DNA of 64,000 bases from Blastomyces gilchristii SLH14081 (Eukaryota > Ascomycota > Eurotiomycetes > Onygenales > Ajellomycetaceae): positions 39,835 to 103,834 of the forward strand of contig NW_003101632.1 of NCBI RefSeq assembly GCF_000003855.2, written 5' to 3'. A program made the translations under genes and the position numbers. Below are positions 36,801 through 48,729 of this stretch, piece by piece; position 1 is the first letter of the stretch, and the number at the start of each line of letters is the position of its first letter. A model generated the notes under the pieces. That model saw nothing but the letters and a program-made list of their open reading frames with translations, did not search any database and was not told the origin of the DNA.

Positions 36801-37413
36801 AGTGTTAAATCTTCCAGAGATTACACAGTTCACACTGAACTCTCATAGTCTGATTCAGATTACTGATAATATAGTAATAAAGCTCTGAGACATCTGTAAC
36901 TGAACAGAAGTTTTCATAATAAGTATTAAATAAGATTAAGAAGATCAAATCAATGTTCACTGAGACTCTACTAAGTAATATGAGATACAGAATCTGATGT
37001 GATTGAATCTTAAGAATATACAGATCACACACTCATCTCATACACTGAATTATCACTATGTTAAGTATAAAGTGATAGAAGTTCTAGACAGTTATAATTA
37101 CTGTCTTAACACACTATCAGAGATTTATAATATCTTCTATATAAGCTTGCTTCACTGTACTATCGCTGATCTGTTCTCTTCTCAACTGACTTCTAATTGA
37201 CAGTTATCAGAGATTGTAGAAGAAGATAATAAACTTGAGTGAAAGATTGAAGATATTCTTGATAAGAGATCTCACAGCTGTAGCTGATAATATCTTGTGA
37301 AATGAGTCAGCTATAATCATCTAATCTGAACTCTGAGCTCTGTATTATCTGAAACAGCAGCTCTTGACTGATGAGAACTGCACACAATCTCATCTCTGAA
37401 AAGAGAGGGTTAA
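33887..37413 (+). pseudogene. G3 pol: protease end, RT, RNase H, integrase, chromodomain
   Basis: Plus-strand copy entered in mid-protease because G0 cuts it; gag and the 5' LTR are outside the window. RT: AYLDNILIFTDE with YLDN (from YLDD) at 34940-34951. RNase H: YEIYDKKLLMIVYYLEE block near 35500-35550 and ITDYKNLKHF near 35600. Integrase: VDFTIDLSKSKSYKNILIII-like core from about 36345, D...E spacing to about 36650, then KVIEVLDSYNY and a FYISLL tail (37003-37200). Chromodomain: W/KIEDILDKRS and YLVKW near 37237-37310. The chromodomain identifies the family as a chromovirus. Confidence 0.85.
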
Positions 37414-37710
37414 TGTGATGAGCTGTGCCTGATCAATCATATAGACTATTTCATTACACTGAATAGATTCTGCTGAAAGCTCTGATTCTCAGTTCATTAA
37501 AAGGCTTCAATCTTCAGTTGCTGATTCTCAGCTGAAAAACCTATGAAATTTCTATTCTTCTACTCTGAAGCTTCACTATATATGTGTACAAATATTCACT
37601 CTGATTGCTGATTCTCACACTTTCTCTTTCTTTTCTTCTCTAATGTTTTTCACTTTGTATTATAAGATCTATATATATTAAACTGATCTATTCAGTGTAG
37701 GTCTCTTATA
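37414..37710 (+). repeat. 3' LTR of G3
   Basis: Starts TGTGATGAGCTG, ends GGTCTCTTATA (terminal CA mutated to TA), 297 bp. A purine tract (AAAAGAGAGGG) precedes it, as expected of the plus-strand primer. LINE sequence (L6) follows directly. Confidence 0.88.
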
Positions 37711-38484
37711 TTGTATAAGAATTCTCTTTCAAAACTCATCATATTTAGAAGAGAAGAATATATTATTTTATAAATATAATGATAAAAATAACTGAGAATA
37801 ATCTGAGCTTATATATAATAAACTAGAGTCAGCTATATTCTCAAGTTCAATTAAAACTGCTGCAGAGTCTGATTCAATCAATTACTTAATTATTTAAAAT
37901 ATATATTTCTACTGAAAGAATGAATATTTTGAGCTCTTTTTCAATCTCTTAAAAATTGATTATTATTCTGAATACTGAAGAGAAGCTACTAAAGTAATTC
38001 TTGTCAAATTTAATAGAAAAGCTTCAATTTCTAAGTTAGATAGAGTAATATCTCTATTGAACTATTTGAGAAAAATTCTAGAAAAGATAATAGCTACTAG
38101 ATTATCTTTTATAAGCTCTATTAGTGATTCTCTTCTATTTAATAAATAAATAAGAGATAGAAAACAGTGATCTGTAATTAATACTATTCTTTCAGTTATT
38201 TATAATATTTAAGTAAGAAAGTATAAAGATCTGATCTCAACTGCAGTTTTTATTAATATAAAAGATACATTTAATCATGTTTCAAAGTCTAAGATAATTT
38301 AATCTTTGAAGATGTTAAAACTGTCACTTTCTCTAATAAAATAAGTTAATTGTTTTATATCTAAAAGAATTATATAACTATTCTTTGATGAAATGAAATA
38401 AGATAAGAGTGAGATAAAAATAGATGTACTGTAAGAATCTCTAATCTTATCTGTTTTATTTACAATATACACTGCATATCTATT
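37711..38484 (+). pseudogene. L6: LINE ORF2 fragment (RT)
   Basis: Aligns with L2 18390-19160, from the region before the RT fingers to just ahead of the YVDD motif. Visible are the SDSINYLII block (from GPDSINHLI), and FINIKDTFNH (from FIDIKDAFDH), with heavy loss of Trp and Gln codons. G3 bounds it on the left and the MITE and G4 on the right; its other parts lie outside the window or are lost. Confidence 0.8.
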
Positions 38485-38486
38485 TG

Positions 38487-38992
38487 TAGACTGGCCGCCG
38501 GGATTATGAATTTCACGTTTGATCCCATTTGATCTGATCTCATACATTTCTTGGCGTGAATTCTGCTGAGACTAGTCATTAAAAAAACATGCAAAGTGAC
38601 TATATATCAGATCTTAAAATGAAATCATGACTTGAAAAAAATGAGAAAGTGGTTTCATTTAGTCCCATTTAGTTTCATTCTTGACATAAAGTTACTATTT
38701 TTAGACTTTTTAAGGTTTTCTTTAGACTATTTTTAATTTTTTAAAAAATAACACTTTTTAATAACACTAAAATGAGATTTAAAGTCATTTAAAGCAATAA
38801 AAATAATTTAAATTGAGAAGTGGAAATCATGGTCTCATTTGAAAAATGTGACAAGAGTAGACAGTAAGTTCCACTGAAACAGTATAAAACTACTATGTAA
38901 TGTTAAAACCGTGTAATGGAATCAGTCAAATTGGTAATGAGACTATCAAAAAATCTGGTCCTGATTCTAGACACGGTCACACGGTCAGTCTA
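38487..38992 (+). mobile_element. MITE copy 1, hAT-like
   Basis: 506 bp without coding capacity, with terminal inverted repeats TAGACTGGCCG / CGGTCAGTCTA and an 8-bp duplication TCTATTTG (38479-38486 and 38993-39000). An 8-bp duplication is typical of hAT elements. The second copy, reversed, is at 53053-53557. The target spans the last 6 bp of L6 and the first 2 bp of the G4 LTR. Confidence 0.85.
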
Positions 38993-38998
38993 TCTATT

Positions 38999-39269
38999 TG
39001 TAAGAAGCCTACACTGAATAGATCAGTATAATATATAGGTCTTATAATACAAAAGTGAAAAACATTAGAGAAGAAAAGAAAGAGAAAGTATGAGAATCAG
39101 TGATTGAAGTGAATATTTATATGTATACACAGTGAAGCTTTGAGGTAAAAGAATAGGAATTTCATGAGTTTTTCAGCTGAGAATCAGTAACTGAGAATTA
39201 AAGCTTTCAGTGAAATCTGTAAAGTGTAACGAAATAGTCTATATAATTGATCAGACGCAGCCTGCCACA
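38999..39269 (-). repeat. 3' LTR of G4
   Basis: TG (38999-39000) followed by TAAGAAGCC and ending CTGCCACA. Same subtype as the G0 and G5 LTRs. Its first two bases were duplicated by the MITE insertion. G4 integrase follows inward. Confidence 0.85.
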
Positions 39270-41108
39270 TTAGTCCTCTCTTTTCAGAAGTGATATAGAG
39301 TCACAGACACATAGTTCTCATCAGTCAAGAGCTGCTGTCTCAGATAACACAGAGCTCATAGTTCAGATCAGATAATTATAATTAACTCATTTCACAAGAT
39401 ATTGTCAGCTGCAGCTGTAGAGGCTCTCATTTAGAATATCTTCAATCTCTTATTCAAGTTTATTATCTTCTTCTATAATCTCTGACAGCTGTCAGTCAGA
39501 AGTCAGTTGAGAAGAGAACAGATCAGTGACAGCACAGTAAAGCAAGCTTGTATAAAAGATATCATAAATCTCTGATAATATGTTAAGACAGTAGTTATAA
39601 CTGTCTAAAACTTCTATCACTTTATACTTTACATGACAGTAATTCAGTGTATGAGATGAGTGTGTGATTCATATATTTTTAAGATTCAATCATATCAGAT
39701 CTTCTATCTTATATTACTTAACAGAGTCTCAGTGAACATTGATTCAGTTCTCTTAATCTTATTTAGTACTTATTATAAAGACTTCTACTCAGTCACAGAT
39801 ATCTCAGAGCTTTGTTACTATATTATCAGTAATCTGAATTGAACTATAAGAGTTCAGTATGAACTGTGTGATCTCTAGAAGATTCAACACTTCCATGTGA
39901 TAATTATATATAAGAAAGAACAGACTTATATCTGTTAAGATAGTATCTCAGTTATTAATAGTGATCTCTGTGTATAGAAGAAGATCATGTCAATTATTTT
40001 ATAAGTGATTATAGAACTTATAAAGATAATTCTTTACAGTCTAAATTATTCATTCTTATATATTATTAGTCTCAGAGTGATAGATAGTTAATAAACAGTG
40101 TATAATCTTGAGAACTTGACAGATTCTTATTCAGAGAATACTTATGAATTAACAGCTCTGATCTGATACTATAGATCTCAGTAATTTATATATTTAATAG
40201 AATAAGCTCTGTAGAAAGACTTCAGTGACTTATTCAGTATTCATCTTATTATAAGATTTTAATATTACATCTTTACTTAATCAGTTCATAATAATCATAA
40301 TATTTCTATAATTCTTACTCTCAGAGAGATTAATAGTGAAGTTAATTATCACATCTTATCAGATTCTATCAGAGAGATTGAGCAGTTTCAGCAGGCCTTT
40401 TCTACAATTCTTTTATAAAGTGATAGAGAAACAATGATTACAGTTTTAAATAAAGCATCTGATGCTGTTTGATATCTCAGATCAGTAGAATTCTTAAGAG
40501 ATTATTTAATACAGTTATTCATAATCTGAATGATCAGTTATACATGAATCATATATCTCTTATATTATTCAGATATGTAGAGGTTTGAACTGAGACAGAG
40601 AGACTTAATATTATTCACAGAATTACAGAGTGTTATTATCATTAATTGAATATTCTGAGATGTCAGTCTTTATATGTATTTCTGAAGAAAATCAAGACAC
40701 TTCTTATTATACTGCTTCAGTGAGAGTCTGAAGAAGTTCATCAGTTTAGACTGGTATATATCACAGTTTCTTCAGTATGAGAGAAGTTGAGATATCAGTA
40801 TCAGTGTCAGTAGCAGTTCAGAGAGAGAGTGTTCTAATCAGAGAAGTGTGTATAGTGTCATGAGTTATTTCATCTTGATCAACTAATATCTTCAGATCTA
40901 AGAGTCAGTGTTCTCAGTTCATTCAATGAATGTCTGTTACATTAGAAGGCATATCTTACTCTTATTATAAGAGAGTATCTGTTATTGAGTTCTAGCTGCT
41001 GAGATGATAATGTATAGTGAAATGAAAACAGCTTAATAGCTTGAACTATTATATCTAATATTCAGTAAGCTTGTAGATAATTATAAAATACTTGAGATTC
41101 TTATAATC
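39270..41108 (-). pseudogene. G4 pol fragment: integrase with chromodomain, RNase H end
   Basis: Minus-strand reading aligns with G1 (3545-4883 joined to 25243-25700). From 41108 down: the C-terminal part of RNase H, the H2C2-type region, the integrase core (40600-39900), the KVIEVLDSYNY region (about 39640-39530) and a chromodomain remnant (about 39480-39390). It stops at 41108 where G5 begins; the rest of G4 is not in the window. Confidence 0.75.
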
Positions 41109-41115
41109 TGTAAGA

Positions 41116-41310
41116 TGTGATTCAAAGGTTGCTTAAGCCAGCGTATGATTACAGGCGTACGCCGGCTTCTTATATATTGTAATATCGTACGCTAAATTAA
41201 TTAGCATCCACTATGACCTCTTTACACTTGTAAGCTAGTTCAGAAGCAGCCGCGTTATTATCTGATGATCATACATTCTTCTGAATCACTGTACATTCTT
41301 TCAAACCACA
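41116..41310 (-). repeat. 3' LTR of A
   Basis: TGTGATTCAAAGG to TCAAACCACA. Its left (outer) 100 bp keep CpG sites such as GCGTATG and GGCGTACGCCGG; its right (inner) 90 bp have lost them. A purine tract (GATGAGGAAGGA on the minus strand) lies directly inside. Confidence 0.92.
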
Positions 41311-41845
41311 TCCTTCCTCATCAGATTCAGTCACACTCATGTGACCATAACATCTGTCCTAGCTTCATGCAGATTAGCGCGTCACTAGTGTTCATGATCT
41401 TGTGATCTATTCTGAATTCAGCTAGCATTTCATGTATGCTCTCATAAAGAAACTTTCACTATATTACACTACTCATTTACTAACTTTTCTCATTCTTCAA
41501 TCATCTTCTTCATCATCATCATCATTGAATGTCATCATTATCTTATTCAAGATTACTGCCTCTTCTTCTATTCAACACCTTCTATTCATTTATCTATCAC
41601 ATTGTACATGTTTCTGGTGATGACCTCTCATTCTTATAATAAGTGTCATCATAGTGCTCATACTAAGCAGTTTGTTAGCAGTAAGTGTAATGTGTTGTGA
41701 AATGTATATAATCAGAACTTGTTATCTTCTAACAATTGTCAGAATATATTATTATGAATGACATCTCTTCTTCATCTTCTTATATATTCTCAACTGTTTC
41801 TTCTTCTCAGTGAATTTCTGATTATGTTTTTTGACACAATTTTAC

Positions 41846-42322
41846 ATGAACACAGATGCTGATATGTTTGTTTTTATTCATATAGAATCTTCACACATTG
41901 ACAGATCTGTGTTCATCAATGATAGTGAACTCAATGTTGAATCATTGATTGAGAACTTGAAGAATGTGATAATAAAGAAATTGCTCATGTCATGTGTGAC
42001 TGAGTCTTCTGTGTCCTCTCTTGTCTCTTCTACTGCTTCTTTCTCTACTGCTTCTCTCTCTGTTTCTTTCTCTGTCACTCTTCAATCTTCTACACTTGTC
42101 CCTGTGTCTGATTCTCCCGCTTTCACTACCCCTGTTCTCATGACTCTCACTCTCACTACTTCTGGTTTTACTGTCTCTGCTTTCATTATCAGCTCTTCTC
42201 ATTTCAAGAAGATGTTGTATAGACTTAATGAACTATATTTATCAGTATATACACTCTCACCTTTCTTACTGACTTCTAGAATAATTTATTATACAAAGAC
42301 TGTGTATAACATAACTATCTGA
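41846..42322 (+). CDS. Antisense ORF-S of element A, Ser/Thr-rich, 158 aa
   Basis: Open without a stop from ATG 41846 to TGA 42320-42322, antisense to pol. The N-terminus (MNTDADMFVFIHIESSHIDR) and LNVESLIENLKNVIIKKL are conserved in C and B, as are the start position and the C-terminal KTVYNITI. The centre (about residues 55-105) is Ser/Thr/Val-rich. No signal peptide or known domain is recognised. The sense strand here is also open (41990-42202, Arg/Ser/Glu-rich; in B 58554-58766), so coding strand is uncertain. It could be an exon upstream of ORF-C, though no frame-compatible donor was found. Confidence 0.45.
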   Translation: MNTDADMFVFIHIESSHIDRSVFINDSELNVESLIENLKNVIIKKLLMSCVTESSVSSLVSSTASFSTASLSVSFSVTLQSSTLVPVSDSPAFTTPVLMTLTLTTSGFTVSAFIISSSHFKKMLYRLNELYLSVYTLSPFLLTSRIIYYTKTVYNITI

Positions 42323-42493
42323 AGCTTAGTCACAGACATCAATTATTACATTCATTTTAAATATTTATGATAAGAAAATTATTCATTTATATCAGAGAAT
42401 CATCTCTCTCTTCAACAGTATTAAGATTATAAGTCTTTTTCTTTTCATCTTTTCTTTCTGATGCTGATTTTTCTGTTCTTAGAGAAAATCATT

Positions 42494-43364
42494 ATGAGTT
42501 TTACTATGTATGAAGTCATGATATTTACAGATATCAAGAAACTTTTCATAACTGTTAAATTCAATATTACAGGTATATCTGCTCTGATAAATATCTTCAG
42601 AATGATTGACCTGTATCAGCCTATTCTCTGACATTTGTCATTCAACTTCATGATACAGGTGAAAAATATCTGTGTTTTCAGAAACAGAAACATGAATGTT
42701 GTACTCTTTTACACTCATGAGTGTGAGGCTCATACATCTTGTCTAGAATGTTATTATGAGAATGAGCTGTTTGTATACTGTGTTCTACTTTCTGTATTTC
42801 TCTGTGTCTCTCTCTCTCTTTCTGAGAAGCCTTGTGTGTATTGTAATTGTACATACAACTCTAAGATCAGTGAGTGTTCATTCAGTAACTATTCTCATCT
42901 CTGATTTTATAATTTTTATATACTAACAATGATTCTTAGTTACTTCAGTGTCAGAGATCATTCTGATTGAAGATAACAATGCTGCTGAGACTACTCTCTT
43001 CTGCTCTCAAGCTTCTTTCATCACTTTCTCTTCCTTCTCTACAGAGAAGATTGTGCATATATCAGATTATAAGTGTTCAGCTCTGAGTGACTTCTGCTGT
43101 TATTTATTCAGTTCTATATCTTCTTCTTCTTCTGTTTCTTCTGTCTTCATTCTCTCTATTCTGACTTCTGATTCTGCAGATTCTGCACTCTTCTTCAATT
43201 TCTCTATATATATGTGTATGCATTTCTATATTAGCATTTCAGTCAATCTTGTGATAAATGACATTAATGTTATACACAGAGTGATAGAGAAATCAGAGAC
43301 ATGTATAGTATTATTACAAGAGTAGCTTACAGCTCTTGAATTTCTTATAAATCTCAAGTTTTAA
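42494..43364 (+). pseudogene. Antisense ORF-C of element A: spliced, Cys-rich, about 268 aa
   Basis: Exon 1 runs 42494-42884, intron 42885-42948, exon 2 42949-43364. The exon join restores a Met codon (A + TG) and the frame. Exon 1 has one TGA (42629-42631, at a Trp-like place). Exon 2 has one TAG (43323-43325) where B reads CAG. The end of exon 1 is Cys-rich (CEAHTSCLEC, CVYCNC), a possible zinc-binding module; exon 2 starts MSEIILIEDNNA and ends in a leucine-rich LLQE-LTALE helix. Reading frame and intron are conserved in B. I do not recognise the protein. A viable ancestor is implied; this copy is probably dead. Confidence 0.6.
42885..42948 (+). other. Intron in antisense ORF-C (A copy)
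   Basis: 64 nt with GTAACT donor, a perfect TACTAAC branch site (42921-42927) and TTCAG acceptor. The homologous intron in B (57888-57825, minus) has the same length, donor and acceptor. Intron signals on this strand are the best evidence for transcription antisense to pol. Confidence 0.7.
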
Positions 43365-43499
43365 GATTTCCTTTTTTTTAATGTTTTTCAGGTGATGTGA
43401 CATTGAAAATAGATTAAATATGTAATGTATGAAAATGAATGAGATGTGTATGATAACATTTGTCTTTTACAGCTGACTCTTATAATTGATGATTAATTC

Positions 43500-46400
43500 A
43501 TTATCTCTTTTCTTATGCTTTTTCTTTATCTGCTAGTTACTACTCTTACACAACCTCTATATAATACAGTATTCAGTGACTAGATTCAGCAGCTTTTATC
43601 TTTTATGATTCTGTCTCATGTATTATACTGTCTCTCTTCACCTGCCCAGATTACTACAGTGAACAGCTTATTAAAACTAATCTTATTCAATCTCTGAGTG
43701 TCTTCAGAGATTGAGATGACTTAATCTCACATGTCTGTAAATGTTTCAGATAGTTCATTCTCTGTGATCTCTGTAATTGAACTAATATAAACAGTTGAAT
43801 TCAACTCTGAATTCCTTTTTCTTCTGTAATCTGATTCATATGTAAGTCTGCTGCTTTGAGATCACTCTTTACTGTGTTATACTCACTGTCTATGACATGT
43901 TATTATACAATCAGCTACAGTCTTATCACTTATTAAAGTATGATATTCATCTGATTTCTTCATTTCTTTCCATTCTCTTCTTATAATTGTGAAAAGATTG
44001 AAATAAGTGAGATTATCTGATTCATAAGTGTCTATGATTTCTCTTACTTTATAAGACTTTTCAATTATAAGTCTCTTCTTTTTCAATGCTGATGATAGTG
44101 CTGTGAATGATTATAATCTACTCAGATCTTACATCTTTGCTTTTATAAGTTATGAATCATTTATTAAGTTGTGTAAGATCTGTCTCTCTGATTCTTTCAA
44201 TGTGTATGTTCTCAGAGAATGTGATTTGAGTATTTTATATGACTTAAATCACCTAGATTGAAACTTCTCAGAACTCTCATTGCATACAAGAACTCATATT
44301 CTCATCTTGAGACTTGATTTCTTAACTAGTGAGTCTTATATTCTTTTCAATTGAATTGCTCAGTTCAGGAGTAACTTGTTAACTTTTACACATGTATGGC
44401 TGATCTCTTTCAATCTTGATTCTGTGTCTGCAACTGTTGTTTTCTTTCTCACCTTTTCTGAAGCATTCTCTGAGATGCGCGGATGCAATTCATACAACAG
44501 GTAGAATGATAAATGCTTGAAGACTGCATGCTGTCAAATTCATGTGATTAATAGCACCTGTCTGAGATATTCATTTCATAGTCTCATAGGCTTACTCACT
44601 AGATATTTTGTCAGCATGTTGCTCAAGATTTCATTCAAGTGTTTCATCTTCTCATTCATCTGTGAATAATATAATGTTGTTCTACAATGTCTTGTCTGTA
44701 ACTGGCTCATGAAATGCCTCATCACTTCTTCTATGAGATTCACACTGTTATCAGTTAGAATCTTGTGCAGTATTCCATAGTTAATATAGATCTTATCATG
44801 TAGAAACTTTATCATCATCTTCTCTATCATCTCTGAAACTGCTTTTGTGACTGGCCAGCCAGTAGTGTAATTAATAGCAGTGATTATTCATCAATTTTCA
44901 TTTAGTGTTCACAGTAATATGTCTATGAGATTCATCTTTTATTGTTTAAACAGTTGTATTGTACACTTTATCTGATGTTGCACTTTCTTACATTTTAATC
45001 CTTTCTTAGATTCTTTTGTAATCTGATAATTCAGACACTTGTGAGTGTATATCTGAATGTTCTCAGCCATGCTTAATCAGTATACTCTTGATTCAAGTAC
45101 ACTCATGAGTTCAGAGCTTTCTAAGTGACTGAATTCCTTGTGCATGTGAGTCATCAACTTGTGTTAAAATGAAGATTCTAGATAGAAAGCTTCTGCATAT
45201 TCTAGATCACAGTAAAGCACAATGTTATTTTTCAATTTTCTTAGCTTAAAGTTTGAAAGCATGTCTTCTACTACTTTTACAAGATACTTGTCATCTGATA
45301 TCTTGTCATTTCTCAAGTGAGAGATTATAATGTTCACTCATTCTGATTCCTTGTATTCTCTCAGTATGTTTAATATGAATATCTCTTGTGCCTGGTTTAT
45401 AGAACTCTCACTCATGAAATCAGATCTGCAACTGATTGCATCAGATATCACAGAATTCAATTTCTTTTAGTATTTGATATGAAGATTATACACTTGAAAC
45501 TCCAAGATTCAACATGCTAAGTATTTGAAAGGTTTTATCATTGATTGTAGATAGACAAGACTTTTATAATCTATAATCACTGTTGTTGTATATCTGTTAT
45601 CAATATATCTATCTTACAATGTCAGTGTGTGCTTGATCATTAGCAATTTCTTTTTATACACTGAGTAATTGAGCTCAGTGTCTGATAGTTTTCTATTATT
45701 ATACATTATCAGATGCAGCTTGCTATTCTTATTCATCTGTAGAAGAGTGTCTCTGATAGCTCATTCAGATGCATTTATCTCAATGTAGAAAGATTTATCA
45801 TGATCTGATTAAATAAGCACTGAGAATGTTATTATACATTCTCTCAGTGTGAGAAAAGCCTCTTCACATACAGTATTTCAGATAATTGAATGAAACTTCT
45901 TCTTTCACAGATTTATATCTATTTCTCTTAAGAGATCTGAGAGTGATACAGATATTCATGTGAAATTCTTGATAAATCTGTGATAGTATGAGATTAACTT
46001 AAGAAACTGTTGTACATGATGTACATTTCTCAGCTATGATTAATTTGCTATGATATTCAATTTCTTTGAGATGAGATATATACAGTTATCACTCACTACA
46101 TGTTCTACAAACTTCAACTCTTTTATTTCAAACACACACTTAATTGATTTAATATAGAGCTTATACTCTATCAGAGTTGTAAGCACTTCATTGAGATACT
46201 TCAGATATTTATTATATGAGTTTAAAAAGACTAGAATATTATCAAGATATACAAGACATGAGATTTCATTCTATTTATAAAGAATTGTATTCATCATTAT
46301 TTAAAAGATGACAGGTACATTTATCAGACTGAATGACATTGTCAGGAATTTGAACTTCTCTCATTGTGTATTAAACACAGTTCACAGAACTGACAGTTTA

Positions 46401-48729
46401 TCTACACAGATCTGTTAGTATTCTGAGAGAAGATTGATCTTTGATAGATATCAGGTGTTTTCAATCATATTCAACTGTTATTGAATCTGTGACAGTGAAT
46501 ATTCATTCTTAATTATAAGCTTATTGAGTGTTTAATAATTGATACACATCTGTCACTCCTCACCCGCCTTTTTCACAAATAGAACTGGAAAGCCTCACAT
46601 ACTTGATGAGAGTTATATGAGATCACATTCTAGAAGGTCAGTGATCTGACACTTCTGTTCTTCAAGATGTGTTTGTGACAGAGGGTATATATTCTGATTG
46701 ACTGGTTTTACATCCCCTGTGTCAATCTCATGTACAAATTCTCATTCTGACAGTAATTCCAGTGAAAGATCTGTTCAGAAGATCTTTTTATACTTCTTCA
46801 GAAGCTTCTTCATACACTTGTTCTTCTATATATTCTTTATCTTAGTTTTCTTCACTTCTGAGTTCTGTATGATATATAGAATGCTTTTGAATAAGATCTT
46901 GCAAATCATTCTCTTTGCTTATTAATATGTAAGCAGATTTAACTCTTCTATATCAGGAATATGAAATGTCCTTCTCATATCAGTTGATAGAATTGTATGA
47001 ACCATTTTCTTTCTATCAGTCAACTGTATATAATATATACACTATTAAATCTGCAGATTGAACCTTTGAAATCAATTAAGTCTGAGAATAAGATTGTATT
47101 TCACATTCTGTAGCTCTTATGCTCAAATATAGCAAGATCATTCTCTGAAGTGCAAGAAAACTCTTACTCTTACAGATAATATTAAATATCAGTTATTAGA
47201 TAATCTTATGTATTAAGAATTCTTCACTCAGCAGACCTCTTTCAATCTTCAGATTATATAATTATTAATATATTGTATAAAAGCTTCTATATCTGTTAAC
47301 ACTTTTACAGCCATCTCTCAATTCTTACTCAAGTACTTCTTATACATTAACATTTCAGGTCTCAAGGTATTGAGATAAGTATTCACTTCATCATTCTCAC
47401 TCACATCTTATTCAGAAGTCTGCTTCTTCTTTACATTCACAGAATTCAGAGAATCATCTAATGTAGACATCTCTTTCACTTTGAAGACTTTTCATAGAAT
47501 ATCAGTGAGTATCTCTGAGCTCACTGATTCTGCTAGTTTTTTGACTTTCTTACTTCTCTTGACTGTGTACACTGAGTGTAATCTTTTATATCATGATTTT
47601 AGTATTCACAGTTGAAGCAAGCTCAATGCTTATAATATCAAGATTTTCACTTGAAGAATCTCTTTTTCAGAGAATTCAGCACTTTAGCAATAATATTCAG
47701 ATCTAGATTCATCACATTCAGATATATAACTTGTGTTGTAGAAGTCTGATTATCTGTTCTCTGCTAAGACATACTCAATTGCAGTATTTTCTGTTACAAT
47801 TGACTCACTTATTTCTGTATAATGAGAATATTATATACTTTCTTTACTGTGTCTGACTGTGAGATTAAGCATTTTCATTTCACTCTTAACTCAGATGTAA
47901 GATTATGAATGAAGATCTGTAAACAGAAAGATGTTAAAAGCTCTTCATTCAATATAAGATAGTATAAGCTGAAGTGTATGAAGTATAATATAAGATTATC
48001 TACTTGTCTACACTCAGTGAAGTGTTTATAACACTTATCTTATACATTCACTTTCTCAAAGTTATGCAAGATTCATTTGAAAAACTCATTTCATATTTAT
48101 AAGAATGAATATCACTTCAGATCTGCAAGATTCATCTTTTTATCAGTTATTTATAATAACTTCACTTTTTCACATAGAAACACAGCAGATCTTAAGACTT
48201 GTTGAAATTCTGTTAACTATCTATCTGTGAGTTCACATTCAATTCAATAATATAATCACATCTGACTTAGACAGCTGATTACAGCATTATTTTTTCAGTC
48301 ACTATTAAAGCTTGATGACTTCAGCAGATCTCTCAGCTTGATATATTTTATACTTAGATTCTCATTCTACACAGCAGTCTCTGATAATATGTACACTTCT
48401 GAAGAGATTGTGAACAATTGTGATAAGATCTTCAGATTCAGTATAGTTATCTATCTGTATAAATATTCAATCTCTTACTACAGGCCTAAGATCTGATTTT
48501 CTCTATTCTTATTAATGATGATGATTGTATTAGCAAAGCTCTTCATAGTAAATGCTTGATCTGCAGCAAATATCAATTATTGTTTGACTTTCATCTCAGT
48601 CTGTCACTGTGTACACAAGACCTTAATCTTGTTTAGAATTCTTATACACATACAGAGCTTTGATTCTGGTTCAGCAGTCTCAGCTGCTTTTCTTACTGCT
48701 TCAAGTAAACTCTCTGAGAGGTTCTGCAT
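43500..48729 (-). pseudogene. A gag-pol polyprotein
   Basis: Likely gag start ATG at 48729-48727 (MQNLSESLLEAVRK). Then a zinc knuckle CFNC-x4-H-x4-(C to Y) near 47640-47595; RT with VYLDNILVF (from YLDD) near 46255-46230; RNase H around 45.9-45.6 kb; integrase with ILTDNSVNLIEE and QLQTRHCRTTLYY...MNEKMKHLN (44830-44576), where N-G became N-S/N-E by mutation; and a basic tail (44086-43883). Trp codons read TGA. Both domain order and motifs place it in Ty3/gypsy. No chromodomain seen. Confidence 0.85.

Noticed and set aside
46698..46925. Plus-strand frame with hydrophobic stretches (also 53485-53712 minus)
   Set aside because: It is the complement of a Lys/Glu-rich stretch of pol in A and B; the hydrophobic look is a by-product of reading the antisense of AAG/GAA codons.
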